Source: Pseudomonadota bacterium (GTDB lineage: Bacteria; Pseudomonadota; Alphaproteobacteria; Sphingomonadales; Sphingomonadaceae). From it: a DNA stretch of 29,459 nt. This document shows, piece after piece, positions 1-8,949 of this stretch. The notes beneath the pieces are model-generated. The model was not told the DNA's origin and made no database searches. It worked only from the letters and a program-made list of their open reading frames with translations. Location: contig JAEZFL010000083.1 of the NCBI GenBank assembly GCA_023417515.1, forward strand, positions 1 to 29,459, written 5' to 3'. The position numbers and the translations under genes were made by a program. Within the stretch, counting starts at the first letter, position 1. Each line of letters starts with the position of its first letter.

Positions 1-146
1 GGGCGGGGCGGTCGGGCGCGCGGCCGCGACGCGTGAAGCATGTTGCGCGCGTCCGCGAGCGGCATCTCGAACGCCTTCTTGTTGGGCAGTGCGTTCACGT
101 AATCGAGGAAAGTCCGCACGTCGGGGCGGACGAAAGGCTCGCTCAT
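1..146 (-). CDS. alpha/beta hydrolase, N-terminal fragment (runs off the window)
   Basis: This minus-strand reading frame starts at the ATG at 146 and is open to the window edge, giving 48 codons. It begins MSEPFVRPDVRTFLDYVN, which resembles the N-terminal cap of alpha/beta hydrolases of the hormone-sensitive-lipase/acetyl-esterase type. In that family this helical segment precedes the hydrolase core. The catalytic Ser-Asp-His residues would lie outside the window, so activity cannot be judged. The call rests on N-terminal similarity recalled from the family and is moderate. The gene is divergent from korA, with about 390 bp of gene-free DNA between them. Confidence 0.5.
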   Translation of the reverse strand, partial: MSEPFVRPDVRTFLDYVNALPNKKAFEMPLADARNMLHASRPRARPPR

Positions 147-538
147 CAAGTCTCCGTCGGGTGGGCGGGGATGTCGCTTCCCCAAACGGGCATCGTCGTC
201 CCAGCGCAAGCTGGAAATCGCCCTTCTTTCAAAATGGAGCTGCCGAAGGCAGAGCGGCGCCGGCCTTCGCCGGCATGACCCGGGACGGGCATCGAGCGGC
301 GCGACGGCTTGTTGCATCTCTGGCACAGTCGCTCGCCATTCGTCTGCAGACCATGCCCGGCGGGGGCTAAAATCCGGACCTGACGGAAATCGCACGGCGT
401 CATGTGCGTTCTATCATGGCGCTGGGAACGGTTTTCTCCGGCCCTCAAGTTGCGGTTCAGTTCTGAAACGCTACCTTGACGCCAAACCGGCCGCGCCGCA
501 CGGAGGCGCCCGAGAACCGAAAGCTGGACATTTCTTCC
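147..538. other. gene-free region between the hydrolase and korA, holding one repeat element
   Basis: About 390 bp separate the divergent hydrolase and korA starts. The region holds one REP-type inverted-repeat element (195-279) and otherwise no convincing gene. The open frames that cross it encode translated repeat sequence or antisense shadow. Both genes' promoters should lie here, but I cannot identify convincing -35/-10 pairs. A frame continuous with korA extends upstream to a TTG at 476, but the first ATG with family-like protein after it is at 539. Confidence 0.6.
195..279. repeat. REP-type paired inverted repeat, copy 1
   Basis: An element of about 85 bp with one REP-like half at each end: GTCGTCCCAGCGCAAGCTGG on the left and, on the opposite strand, GTCATGCCGGCGAAGGCCGG on the right. 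A small internal hairpin (CTGCC gaa GGCAG, 240-252) lies between them. The arms are more diverged than in the other three copies. Translated, it gives the FPACAG-type peptide typical of such repeats in sphingomonads. Its outline (GTCAT-like ends, short foldback in each half, about 85 bp) matches the elements at 2499, 4373 and 6535. Confidence 0.7.
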
Positions 539-2416
539 ATGGCGACCGCCACCAAGTTCGTACCCTCACAGGATCAGGCCCCCGACGTCCCCGAAGCCGT
601 CGTCGTCCGCTTCGCCGGAGACAGCGGCGACGGAATGCAGCTGACCGGAAGCCAGTTCACCCTGTCGACCGCGCTTGCCGGCAACGACCTTTCGACCTTC
701 CCGGACTTCCCCGCCGAGATCCGGGCGCCGCAGGGCACGACGTTCGGAGTGTCCGCCTTCCAGATCAATTTCGGATCGGCGACGATCGACACCGCCGGCG
801 ACGAGCCGGACGTTCTGATCGCGATGAACCCGGCGGCGCTGAAGACCAATGTGGAGGCGCTCAAGCCCGGTGGCCTGATCATCGTCGACGAGGGCGAGTT
901 CGGCGCCCGCAACCTCGCCAAGGCCGGTTACGAGCAGAGCCCGCTCGAGGACGGCAGCCTCGCCAAGTGGCAGGTCGTCCAGTTCAACATCTCGCAGCTC
1001 ACCCTCGACGCGGTGAAGCCGTTCGGCCTCGGCAACAAGGAGGCCCTGCGCTGCAAGAATATGTGGACGCTGGGCCTGGCGCTGTGGATGTTCGACCGGC
1101 CGCGAAAGCCGGTCGAGGACTGGCTCAAGGCCAAGTTCGCCAAGGCGCCGCAGCTCGCCGAGGCCAATATCGTCGCCCTCAACGCCGGCCACGCCTTCGG
1201 CGAGACCGCCGAGATCGGCTCGCCATTGAAGCAGCATCATGTCGATCCAGCGCCGGCCGAGCCGGGCCTCTACCGCACCGTCACCGGTGCGGAGGCGATC
1301 TCGCTCGGCCTCGTCGCCGGAGCCCAGCTGGCCGGCCTGCCGATGTTCTTCGGCGGCTATCCGATCACTCCGGCGAGCGCGATCCTCCACCATCTCGCGC
1401 GCTACAAGGAATTCGGAGTCGTCACCTTCCAGGCCGAGGACGAGATCGCGGCGATCGGCGCCGCCATCGGCGCGAGCTTCGCCGGGTCGCTCGGAGTGAC
1501 CTCCTCGTCCGGCCCGGGCATCGCGCTCAAGACCGAGGCGATGGGCCTCGCGATCATGACCGAGCTTCCGCTGGTCATCGTCAATTCGCAGCGTGGCGGC
1601 CCGTCCACGGGTCTTCCCACCAAGACTGAGCAATCCGATCTATACCAAGCTGTTTACGGCAGAAACGGCGACGCGCCGATGCCGGTGATCGCCGCCCGCT
1701 CGCCGGCCGACGCGTTCGAATGCGCGATCGAGGCGTGCCGGATCGCGGTCCAGTACATGACCCCGGTCATGCTCCTGACCGACGGCTATATCGCCAATGC
1801 CGCGGAGCCCTGGAAAGTGCCGGACACGACCAGGTTCGAGCGGTTCGACGTCGCCTTCCACGACGCCCCGCTCGGCGAGGGCGAGGCGGTCAATCCTTAT
1901 GCCCGCGACGACAAGTTGAAGCGCGTGTGGATCAAACCGGGCACGGCGGGGCTGATGCACCGGATCGGCGGAATCGAGAAGAATGTCGGCACCGGCCATA
2001 TCGACTATGACCCTGCCAACCACCAGGCGATGACCGACATCCGCGCCGATAAGGTGCTCGGAGTCGCCAATTCGATCCCGCCGCAGGGGCTCGAGCAGGG
2101 CGAGGCCGGCGCTGCGCTCGCGGTGGTCGGCTGGGGCTCGACCTATGGACCGATCGCGCAGGCGGTGCGCCGCGCGCGCGCCCGCGGCCGCGACGTCGCC
2201 CATGTCCATATCCGCCACATCTGGCCGCTTCCGACCAATCTCGGCGAGCTTCTGCGCGGGTTCGGCAAGGTCATCGTTCCGGAGATGAACAACGGCCAGC
2301 TCAAGACGCTCCTGCGCGACCAGTATCTCGTGGATTGCCGGCCGCTGACCAAGGTTTCGGGCCAGCCGTTCAAGATCCGCGAGATCGAAGCTGCAATCGA
2401 TGAGGCCCTGGCATGA
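539..2416 (+). CDS. korA: 2-oxoglutarate:ferredoxin-type oxidoreductase, alpha subunit (fused gamma-alpha)
   Basis: This 625-residue protein is the large subunit of a two-subunit 2-oxoacid:acceptor oxidoreductase, which oxidatively decarboxylates 2-oxoglutarate to succinyl-CoA, or runs in reverse, with a ferredoxin-like acceptor. The gamma domain comes first, with VVRFAGDSGDGMQLTG near residues 22-37. The alpha (pyrimidine-binding) domain follows from about residue 245, with GGYPITPAS and the TKTEQSDLYQAVYGRNGD segment. Length and domain order fit fused gamma-alpha KorA proteins. I chose the ATG at 539 (MATATKF) over an in-frame TTG at 476 because the extra 21 residues look non-conserved. No strong ribosome site is visible. 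The stop overlaps the ATG of a 25-codon frame, and korB follows 187 bp downstream. Substrate choice between 2-oxoglutarate and other 2-oxoacids is inferred from family resemblance. Confidence 0.93.
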   Translation: MATATKFVPSQDQAPDVPEAVVVRFAGDSGDGMQLTGSQFTLSTALAGNDLSTFPDFPAEIRAPQGTTFGVSAFQINFGSATIDTAGDEPDVLIAMNPAALKTNVEALKPGGLIIVDEGEFGARNLAKAGYEQSPLEDGSLAKWQVVQFNISQLTLDAVKPFGLGNKEALRCKNMWTLGLALWMFDRPRKPVEDWLKAKFAKAPQLAEANIVALNAGHAFGETAEIGSPLKQHHVDPAPAEPGLYRTVTGAEAISLGLVAGAQLAGLPMFFGGYPITPASAILHHLARYKEFGVVTFQAEDEIAAIGAAIGASFAGSLGVTSSSGPGIALKTEAMGLAIMTELPLVIVNSQRGGPSTGLPTKTEQSDLYQAVYGRNGDAPMPVIAARSPADAFECAIEACRIAVQYMTPVMLLTDGYIANAAEPWKVPDTTRFERFDVAFHDAPLGEGEAVNPYARDDKLKRVWIKPGTAGLMHRIGGIEKNVGTGHIDYDPANHQAMTDIRADKVLGVANSIPPQGLEQGEAGAALAVVGWGSTYGPIAQAVRRARARGRDVAHVHIRHIWPLPTNLGELLRGFGKVIVPEMNNGQLKTLLRDQYLVDCRPLTKVSGQPFKIREIEAAIDEALA

Positions 2417-2490
2417 ACCCACCCCGCCTGATTCCGCTCGTCGCGATGCTCGTCGTGGTCGTGCTGCTGATCTACTATCTGTGGAGCTGA
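2413..2490 (+). CDS. 25-residue single-span membrane microprotein (predicted)
   Basis: An ATG at 2413 overlaps the korA stop in an ATGA arrangement and opens a 25-codon frame ending in TGA at 2488-2490. The product begins MNPPRLIPL, continues with an almost unbroken hydrophobic run (leucine, valine, isoleucine, methionine; about residues 7-20), and ends YYLWS. A short polar or positive N-terminus followed by one hydrophobic span predicts a small inner-membrane protein, N-in. The ATGA overlap implies translational coupling to korA. No function is known to me. The main doubt is that GC-rich DNA can produce hydrophobic short frames by chance; the coupling and well-formed span argue for reality. 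Confidence 0.5.
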   Translation: MNPPRLIPLVAMLVVVVLLIYYLWS

Positions 2491-2498
2491 CCAAGCTT

Positions 2499-2588
2499 CG
2501 TCATGCCGGGCTCTGATCCGGCATCCACCTGATTTCAGGTGGGTTTGAAGGCAAGAAGATGGACCCCCGGATCAAGTCCGGGGTGACG
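2499..2588. repeat. REP-type paired inverted repeat, copy 2
   Basis: A 90 bp element opens with CGTCATGCCGGGCTCTGATC. It closes with a segment whose complement is CGTCACCCCGGACTTGATCC, so the ends form an imperfect inverted repeat of about 26 bp. A perfect internal hairpin (CCACCTG attt CAGGTGG) lies at 2525-2542. The element sits between korA/microprotein and korB, ending 15 bp before the korB start and just upstream of its ribosome site. It could therefore affect korB expression or processing of a korAB transcript. Confidence 0.85.
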
Positions 2589-2603
2589 GAAAAAGGATTT
2601 GTG

Positions 2604-3629
2604 ATGACCGACATGGTCAAGCTGACGGCGAAGGACTTCGCCACCGACCAGGAGGTCCGCTGGTGCCCGGGCTGCGGCGACTATGCCGTTCTGAAGGCGG
2701 TTCAGCGCACGCTTCCGGAGATCGGCGTCGATCCGTCGAAGACCGTGTTCATCTCGGGCATCGGCTGCTCGAGCCGCTTCCCCTACTATATGGAGACCTA
2801 CGGCTTCCATACGATCCACGGCCGAGCGCCGACGATCGCGACGGGGGTGAAGCTCGCCAATCCCGAGCTCGACGTGTGGATCATCACCGGCGACGGCGAC
2901 GCGCTGTCGATCGGCGGCAACCACACGATGCACGTGCTGCGCCGCAACCTCGATTGCCAGATCCTGCTGTTCAACAACGAGATTTACGGCCTCACCAAGG
3001 GCCAATATTCGCCGACCTCGCGCGTCGGCACGCGCTCGCCGTCGACCCCGTTCGGCTCGGTCGACCGGCCGGTCAGCCCGTCCGCTTTCGCGCTGGGCTC
3101 GGGCGCCCGCTTCGTCGCGCGCGGAATCGACGTCCACAAGAATCTGCCGGCGGTGCTGAAGGCGGCGCATGCGCATCGCGGCGCTTCGTTCGTCGAGATC
3201 TACCAGAATTGCATCGTCTATAATGACGACGTGTTCGCGCCGTTCACCGCCAAGGAGAATGCCGGCAACCAGCTGTGGCTTGAGGCCGGGCAGCCGATGC
3301 TGTTCGCCGGCGGGACCAAGGGGATCACCCTCGACCGCGAGCTTCTCTGCCTCAAGATCGTCGACGTGGTCGACGGCGACTGGCAGTCGGCGGAAGTGAT
3401 CGTCCACGAGCCGCACAATCGCGGAGTCGCCCACATGCTGGTCGAGATGCCGGTCGGCCAGGGCTGGCCGGTCGCCCTCGGAGTCCTCTACGAGGATCCG
3501 GCGCCGACCTTCGAAAGCGCGATCGTCGAGCAGAACCGGGCGCTGAGCGAGGGCAAGGCCGCCGACCTCCAGGCCCTCGTCGCCAAGGGCCAGACCTGGG
3601 AAGTCTTCAAGGAACCGCGCGAGATCTGA
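2604..3629 (+). CDS. korB: 2-oxoglutarate:ferredoxin-type oxidoreductase, beta subunit
   Basis: This 341-residue thiamine-diphosphate-binding subunit partners KorA. Visible family marks are WCPGCGDY near residue 21, GIGCSSRFPYY near 55, and the TPP/Mg motif GDGDALSIGGNH near 98, followed by NNEIYGLTKGQYSPTS. The cytosolic alpha-beta complex would form and consume acyl-CoA using CoA and a low-potential acceptor. The ATG at 2604 is preceded by an AAAGGA ribosome site (2591-2597). The longer open frame to 2559 is translated repeat DNA and is rejected. No ferredoxin gene lies next to the pair. The gene converges on the SDR gene with only 6 bp between stop codons and a hairpin across the junction. 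Confidence 0.94.
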   Translation: MTDMVKLTAKDFATDQEVRWCPGCGDYAVLKAVQRTLPEIGVDPSKTVFISGIGCSSRFPYYMETYGFHTIHGRAPTIATGVKLANPELDVWIITGDGDALSIGGNHTMHVLRRNLDCQILLFNNEIYGLTKGQYSPTSRVGTRSPSTPFGSVDRPVSPSAFALGSGARFVARGIDVHKNLPAVLKAAHAHRGASFVEIYQNCIVYNDDVFAPFTAKENAGNQLWLEAGQPMLFAGGTKGITLDRELLCLKIVDVVDGDWQSAEVIVHEPHNRGVAHMLVEMPVGQGWPVALGVLYEDPAPTFESAIVEQNRALSEGKAADLQALVAKGQTWEVFKEPREI

Positions 3630-3646
3630 CGGGCGTCAAGCGCCCG
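3630..3646. terminator. short hairpin across the korB/SDR convergent stops
   Basis: CGGGCG and CGCCCG form a 6 bp perfect stem with the 5-nt loop TCAAG. The loop contains TCA, which is the stop codon of the minus-strand SDR gene, and korB ends one base before the stem. There is no T-run, so this is at best a weak or Rho-assisted bidirectional terminator. It is one of several similar stop-codon hairpins in the window. Confidence 0.35.
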
Positions 3647-4358
3647 GCTTCTCCACGACCAGCCGGTGGCCGGTCTCGAAATCGTCCGCGAGCAGCTTGA
3701 GGACCGCCGCGGCGACATCCGCCGGTTGCTTGATCGTCGACGGGTCCTCGCCGGGGAAGGCGCGGGTGCGCATCACGGTGGCGGTGGCGCCCGGGTCGAC
3801 GAGGGCGACCCGGATGCTGGAGATTTTCCGCACCTCGTCGGCATAGCTCAGCGCCAGCGTCTCCAGCGCGGCCTTGGACGCCGCATAGGCGCCCCAGAAA
3901 GCGCGCGGGCGGGTGCCGACGCTGGAGGTGATGGCGAGCAGGCGCGCGGCCTTGCTTTGGCGGAGCAGCGGATCGAATGCCGCGATCATCGCCTGGTTGG
4001 CGAGCAGGTTGAGGGTCAGGACCTTGCTGAACTCCTTGGCGTCGATCTGCGGCACCGGAGTCAGCGTTCCGAGCATCGCCGCGTTGAGAACGAGGATGTC
4101 GAGCTTGCCCCACCGTTCGGCGACGGCTGCGGCGAGCCGGGCGATGCTGTCGGCCGCAGTGAGGTCCATCGGAGCGATGGTCGCGGTGCCGCCCGCGGCG
4201 TGGACGCGCTCCTCGACGCCCTCCAGCTCCGCGGCGGTGCGGGCGGTGATGATGACATGAGCGCCGGCGGCTCCCAGCGCCTCTGCGATGGCGGCGCCGA
4301 TGCCGCGGCTCGCGCCCGTGACGAGGGCGGTACGCCCGGCAAGCTTACGATCGGTCAT
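3636..4358 (-). CDS. SDR-family NAD(P)-dependent oxidoreductase
   Basis: A 240-residue short-chain dehydrogenase/reductase with a Rossmann fold. The nucleotide-binding TGASRGIG motif is at residues 14-21, an NAA motif is near 93, and the catalytic set is Ser145/146, Tyr158 and Lys162 (YAASK). The start is the ATG at 4358 (MTDRKLAGR). A longer frame beginning MLEQVQHDE is translated repeat DNA, not gene. The length is normal for classical SDRs. It lies downstream of purF on the same strand with a repeat element between, so co-transcription is possible but interrupted. The substrate cannot be told from sequence; candidates include 3-oxoacyl or small alcohol/ketone substrates. Confidence 0.9.
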   Translation of the reverse strand: MTDRKLAGRTALVTGASRGIGAAIAEALGAAGAHVIITARTAAELEGVEERVHAAGGTATIAPMDLTAADSIARLAAAVAERWGKLDILVLNAAMLGTLTPVPQIDAKEFSKVLTLNLLANQAMIAAFDPLLRQSKAARLLAITSSVGTRPRAFWGAYAASKAALETLALSYADEVRKISSIRVALVDPGATATVMRTRAFPGEDPSTIKQPADVAAAVLKLLADDFETGHRLVVEKPGA

Positions 4359-4372
4359 TCTAAATCCATTTT

Positions 4373-4456
4373 CGTCATGCTGAACTTGTTCCAGCATCCA
4401 TCTTCGTGACCTGCGCGATGCACGGAGATCGACCCTGAAACAAGTTCAGGGTGACG
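4373..4456. repeat. REP-type paired inverted repeat, copy 3
   Basis: An 84 bp element starts CGTCATGCTGAACTTGTTCC and ends in a segment whose complement is CGTCACCCTGAACTTGTTTC, giving about 26 bp inverted ends with few mismatches. The arms are themselves foldbacks (CTGAA...TTCAG type). It fills the space between purF's stop and the SDR start on the minus strand, so a purF transcript would carry it as a long hairpin. Confidence 0.85.
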
Positions 4457-4462
4457 CTAATC

Positions 4463-5920
4463 CTAGGCGTATTCGAGCTGGTGGCGGCGCTCGGCCTCGT
4501 CATGGTCGGTGAGCGTCGTCGGATAGTCCCCGGTGAAGCAGGCGTCGCAATAGCTTGGGCGCGCCGCCTCGCGGCCATTGTCGCCGACTGCCCGGTAGAG
4601 GCCGTCGATCGACAGGAAGGCGAGGCTGTCGGCATGGATATGCTCGGCCATGCCCGGAACGTCCATCTTGGCAGCGAGCAGCTTCTCGCGCTCGGGCGTA
4701 TCGACTCCGTAGAAGCAGCTGTGCCGCGTCGGCGGCGAGGCGATGCGCATGTGCACCTCCTTCGCGCCCGCCTCGCGAAGCATCTGCACGATCTTCATGC
4801 TGGTCGTGCCGCGAACGATCGAATCGTCGATGAGGACGATTCGCTTGCCCGCGATCAGGGCGCTGTTGGCGTTGTGCTTCAATTTCACGCCGAGGTGGCG
4901 GACCTGGTCGCTCGGCTGGATGAAGGTGCGGCCGACATAATGGGAGCGGATGATTCCGAGCTCGAACGGGATCCCGCTTTCCTGGGCATAGCCGATCGCC
5001 GCCGGCACGCCGCTGTCCGGCACCGGCACGACCATGTCGGCCTCGACCGGGTTCTCGCGCGCCAGCTCGGCTCCGATCTGCTTGCGCACGGTGTAGACGG
5101 AAGTGCCGTCGACGACGCTGTCAGGCCTCGCGAAATAGACATGTTCGAAGATGCACGGCCGCGCCGCATGGTCGCCGAAGGGTCGCATCGACCGGACGCC
5201 CTCGTCGTTGACGATGACCATCTCGCCGGGGTCGACGGTGCGCAGGTAGGTCGCTCCGACCACGTCCAGGGCCACCGTCTCGCTGGCGAAGATGGTCGCG
5301 TTGCCGAGCTTGCCCATGACCAGCGGGCGGATGCCGAGCGGATCGCGGCAGGCGATCAGGCCTTCGTCGGTGAGGATGACGAGGCTGTAGGCGCCTTCGA
5401 CCCGGCGCAGCGCGTCGATCAGCCGGTCGAGCAGGCCGCGATAGGTGGAGGTCGCGACGAGGTGGATGATGACCTCGGTGTCGCTGGTCGACTGGAAGAT
5501 CGAGCCGCGCCGGTTGAGCTCGGCGCGAAGGAACATGGCGTTGGAGATGTTGCCGTTATGGGCGACCGCGAAGCCCCCATTGGCAAGGTCGGCGAACAAG
5601 GGCTGGACGTTGCGCAGCGCGGTCTCGCCGGTGGTCGCGTAGCGGACGTGGCCGATCGCCGAGTCGCCCTGCAGCTTGGCGACGGCGTTGGTGCGGCCGG
5701 CGAAGATGTCGCCGACCTTGCCCATGTCGCGGTGCGAATGGAAAAGCCTGCCCTGGCGGCTGGTGATGCCCGCGGCTTCCTGGCCGCGATGCTGAAGGGC
5801 GTGAAGGCCCAGCGCTGCGACCGCTGCCGCGGTATCGGCGCCCCATATGCCGAAGACGCCGCACTCCTCGCGCAGCTTGTCGCCATAGGCCTCGAGGTCG
5901 AAGGGATTGGTCGTCAGCAT
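4463..5920 (-). CDS. purF: amidophosphoribosyltransferase
   Basis: This 485-residue enzyme carries out the first committed step of purine synthesis, making 5-phosphoribosylamine from PRPP and glutamine. The N-terminal nucleophile Cys20 follows a short propeptide (MLTTNPFDL...REE) that is normally removed. Glutaminase marks include HRGQEAAGI and HNGNISN. The PRPP loop IVLIDDSIVRGTTS is at about 361-374. Cys256, Cys402 and the Cys458-x2-Cys461 pair match the four ligands of the [4Fe-4S] cluster in the Bacillus-type enzyme. The ATG at 5920 is preceded by GGAAG at good spacing; an upstream in-frame TTG is less likely. The gene is divergent from the lipoprotein gene. Confidence 0.97.
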   Translation of the reverse strand: MLTTNPFDLEAYGDKLREECGVFGIWGADTAAAVAALGLHALQHRGQEAAGITSRQGRLFHSHRDMGKVGDIFAGRTNAVAKLQGDSAIGHVRYATTGETALRNVQPLFADLANGGFAVAHNGNISNAMFLRAELNRRGSIFQSTSDTEVIIHLVATSTYRGLLDRLIDALRRVEGAYSLVILTDEGLIACRDPLGIRPLVMGKLGNATIFASETVALDVVGATYLRTVDPGEMVIVNDEGVRSMRPFGDHAARPCIFEHVYFARPDSVVDGTSVYTVRKQIGAELARENPVEADMVVPVPDSGVPAAIGYAQESGIPFELGIIRSHYVGRTFIQPSDQVRHLGVKLKHNANSALIAGKRIVLIDDSIVRGTTSMKIVQMLREAGAKEVHMRIASPPTRHSCFYGVDTPEREKLLAAKMDVPGMAEHIHADSLAFLSIDGLYRAVGDNGREAARPSYCDACFTGDYPTTLTDHDEAERRHQLEYA

Positions 5921-6068
5921 CAACAAGCTTCCGTGGGCCCAAGCGGCGCGGTTCGAGTTACGTGCTCGGCCTGTGCCGCCCCCAAGCGCTCAGGTCCATG
6001 TCAAATCATGACGGGGGCCATATGGCCTGTTGCGGCTGAACCTTCAATGAGGGCAGGGACGGCGCCGC

Positions 6069-6530
6069 ATGCGACACCGAGCGACCGTCCTTCTCCTGCT
6101 GATCGCGCTGGCCGGCTGCGGGGGTGGCGAAGACGATGCGAAAGACGATGCCGCTTCCGTTCTCGCCGGTCTCTACGAAGGCGGGGAGGGGCCGCGCCGC
6201 AACCAGATGTGCCTGATCGAGCGCGACGGCGCGACGCGCTTCGGCCTCATTGCGTGGGCCGACTCCGGCAACAATAGCTGCACCGGCAAAGGCCGCGCGA
6301 CCCGCGACGGCGAGCGGTTGACGCTGGCGATGCAGGGCGATGAGGCATGCGTCATCGAGGCGCGCATCGAAGGCGACGCCATTACCCTGCCGCCCAGCTT
6401 GCCGGAGGGCTGCGATTATTATTGCGGCCCGGGCGTCGAGATGACGGGCGCACGCTTCGACAGGAGCGGTGACAGCGCCGAAAATGCCCGCCGGGCAGTC
6501 GACCTCACCGGCGATCCGCTCTGCAGTTAA
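6069..6530 (+). CDS. small secreted lipoprotein, function unknown
   Basis: A 153-residue protein starting MRHRATVLLLLIALAGC: positive N-terminus, hydrophobic segment and an LAGC lipobox with Cys17 as the predicted lipidated residue. A GGG linker and an acidic stretch follow. The mature part is small, with five further cysteines (NQMC, NNSC, EAC, GCDYYC, LC) that could form disulfides in the periplasm. I do not recognise a family. It is divergent from purF, and a REP-type repeat begins 5 bp after its stop and may serve as its terminator. No strong ribosome site is visible. Confidence 0.75.
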   Translation: MRHRATVLLLLIALAGCGGGEDDAKDDAASVLAGLYEGGEGPRRNQMCLIERDGATRFGLIAWADSGNNSCTGKGRATRDGERLTLAMQGDEACVIEARIEGDAITLPPSLPEGCDYYCGPGVEMTGARFDRSGDSAENARRAVDLTGDPLCS

Positions 6531-6534
6531 CATT

Positions 6535-6617
6535 GTCATCCCCGCGAAAGCGGGGATCCAGCTTCCTTCGTTCTGACTGGGCCCGACAAGCTGGATTCCC
6601 GCTTTCGCGGGAATGAC
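6535..6617. repeat. REP-type paired inverted repeat, copy 4 (best preserved)
   Basis: An 83 bp element with nearly perfect 30 bp inverted ends. The left arm begins GTCATCCCCGCGAAAGCGGG and runs to AGCTT; the right arm on the other strand begins GTCATTCCCGCGAAAGCGGG and also runs to AGCTT. Each arm is itself a foldback (CCCCGC gaaa GCGGGG). It starts 5 bp after the lipoprotein stop and ends about 25 bp before the MerR operator, so it probably insulates the two transcripts. Confidence 0.9.
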
Positions 6618-6641
6618 AGGGGGGTGGCTGTCACCCGGACC

Positions 6642-6665
6642 CTTTACGTTGACGTGAACGTAAAG
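6642..6665. promoter_or_regulatory. palindromic operator upstream of the MerR-type gene
   Basis: Perfect 9 bp arms CTTTACGTT and AACGTAAAG flank the 6-nt spacer GACGTG, immediately before the merR-type start. Palindromes with TTTACGT half-sites are typical of MerR-family regulators of acyl-CoA and branched-chain catabolism (LiuR type). A possible promoter (TTTACG at 6643, 17 bp, TATCTC at 6666) would place this operator over the -35 and spacer, so the regulator would control itself and the acyl-CoA dehydrogenase behind it. The palindrome is certain; the binding partner is inferred. Confidence 0.8.
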
Positions 6666-6678
6666 TATCTCAGCGGCC

Positions 6679-7122
6679 ATGCCGGATTCCGCCCTCCACG
6701 CCGATTTCCATCAGCATAGCGCTAGCACGGCGACCTATTCGATCACCGATCTGTGCGGCGAGTTCGGAGTCACGCCGCGCGCGTTGCGCTTCTACGAGGA
6801 CGAAGGGCTCATCGCGCCGCAGCGCCACGGCCTCGCGCGCATCTATTCGTGGCGCGACCGCGCCCGGCTCGCCTGGATCCTGCGCGGCAAGCGCGTCGGC
6901 TTCAGCCTCGCCGAGATCCGCGAGATGATTGACCTTTATGACAGGAATGACGGCCGCCAGGCCCAGCGCCTGATGACGCTGGAGAAGTGCCGCGGCCGAG
7001 TCGAGACTCTGAAGAAGCAGAAGCTCGATATCGACGCGACGATCGACGAGCTCGAGCGCTTCATCGCCATGGTCGAGGAAGCCGAAGCCCAGTCGCCCGC
7101 GCCGCGCGCCGCGCGCGGCTGA
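6679..7122 (+). CDS. MerR-family transcriptional regulator (LiuR-like)
   Basis: A 147-residue DNA-binding protein with the MerR winged helix at about residues 20-90: YSITDLCGEFGVTPRALRFYEDEGLIAP followed by a wing with ARIYSWRDRARL. A helical dimerisation coiled coil (about 95-137) and a short Ala/Arg tail complete it. It lacks the C-terminal cysteines of metal-sensing MerR proteins, which fits the regulators of fatty-acid or branched-chain acyl-CoA breakdown. An acyl-CoA dehydrogenase gene follows after 26 bp in the same direction, and a strong palindrome lies just upstream, implying autoregulation of the pair. The ATG at 6679 has no ribosome site and lies within about 8 bases of a possible -10, so the mRNA may be leaderless. 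The effector, probably an acyl-CoA, is inference. Confidence 0.9.
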   Translation: MPDSALHADFHQHSASTATYSITDLCGEFGVTPRALRFYEDEGLIAPQRHGLARIYSWRDRARLAWILRGKRVGFSLAEIREMIDLYDRNDGRQAQRLMTLEKCRGRVETLKKQKLDIDATIDELERFIAMVEEAEAQSPAPRAARG

Positions 7123-7148
7123 CGCCAGACACTCAAAGAGGAAGAGAG

Positions 7149-8945
<1,797 letters not shown>

Positions 8946-8949
8946 TCGG

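Noticed and set aside
146..448. 100-codon minus-strand frame beside the hydrolase start
   Set aside because: It is mostly translated repeat element (FPACAG-type peptide) and has no family character.
425..451. Possible EcfG-type stress promoter (GGAAC ... GTT) before korA
   Set aside because: The spacing is 19 or 25 bp, outside the usual range, and the flanks do not match.
476..538. TTG start giving korA 21 extra residues
   Set aside because: The extension (MTPNRPRRTEAPENR...) is not family-like; ATG 539 gives a normal N-terminus.
566..1633. Long antisense frame (355 codons) across korA, and similar long minus/plus shadows over prfC, acyl-CoA dehydrogenase and purF
   Set aside because: High-GC coding DNA keeps opposite frames open; these products are Arg/Asp/Gly-rich and resemble no family.
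4359..4397. Upstream extension of the SDR gene starting MLEQVQHDE
   Set aside because: It is translated repeat DNA of element copy 3; the real start is ATG 4358.
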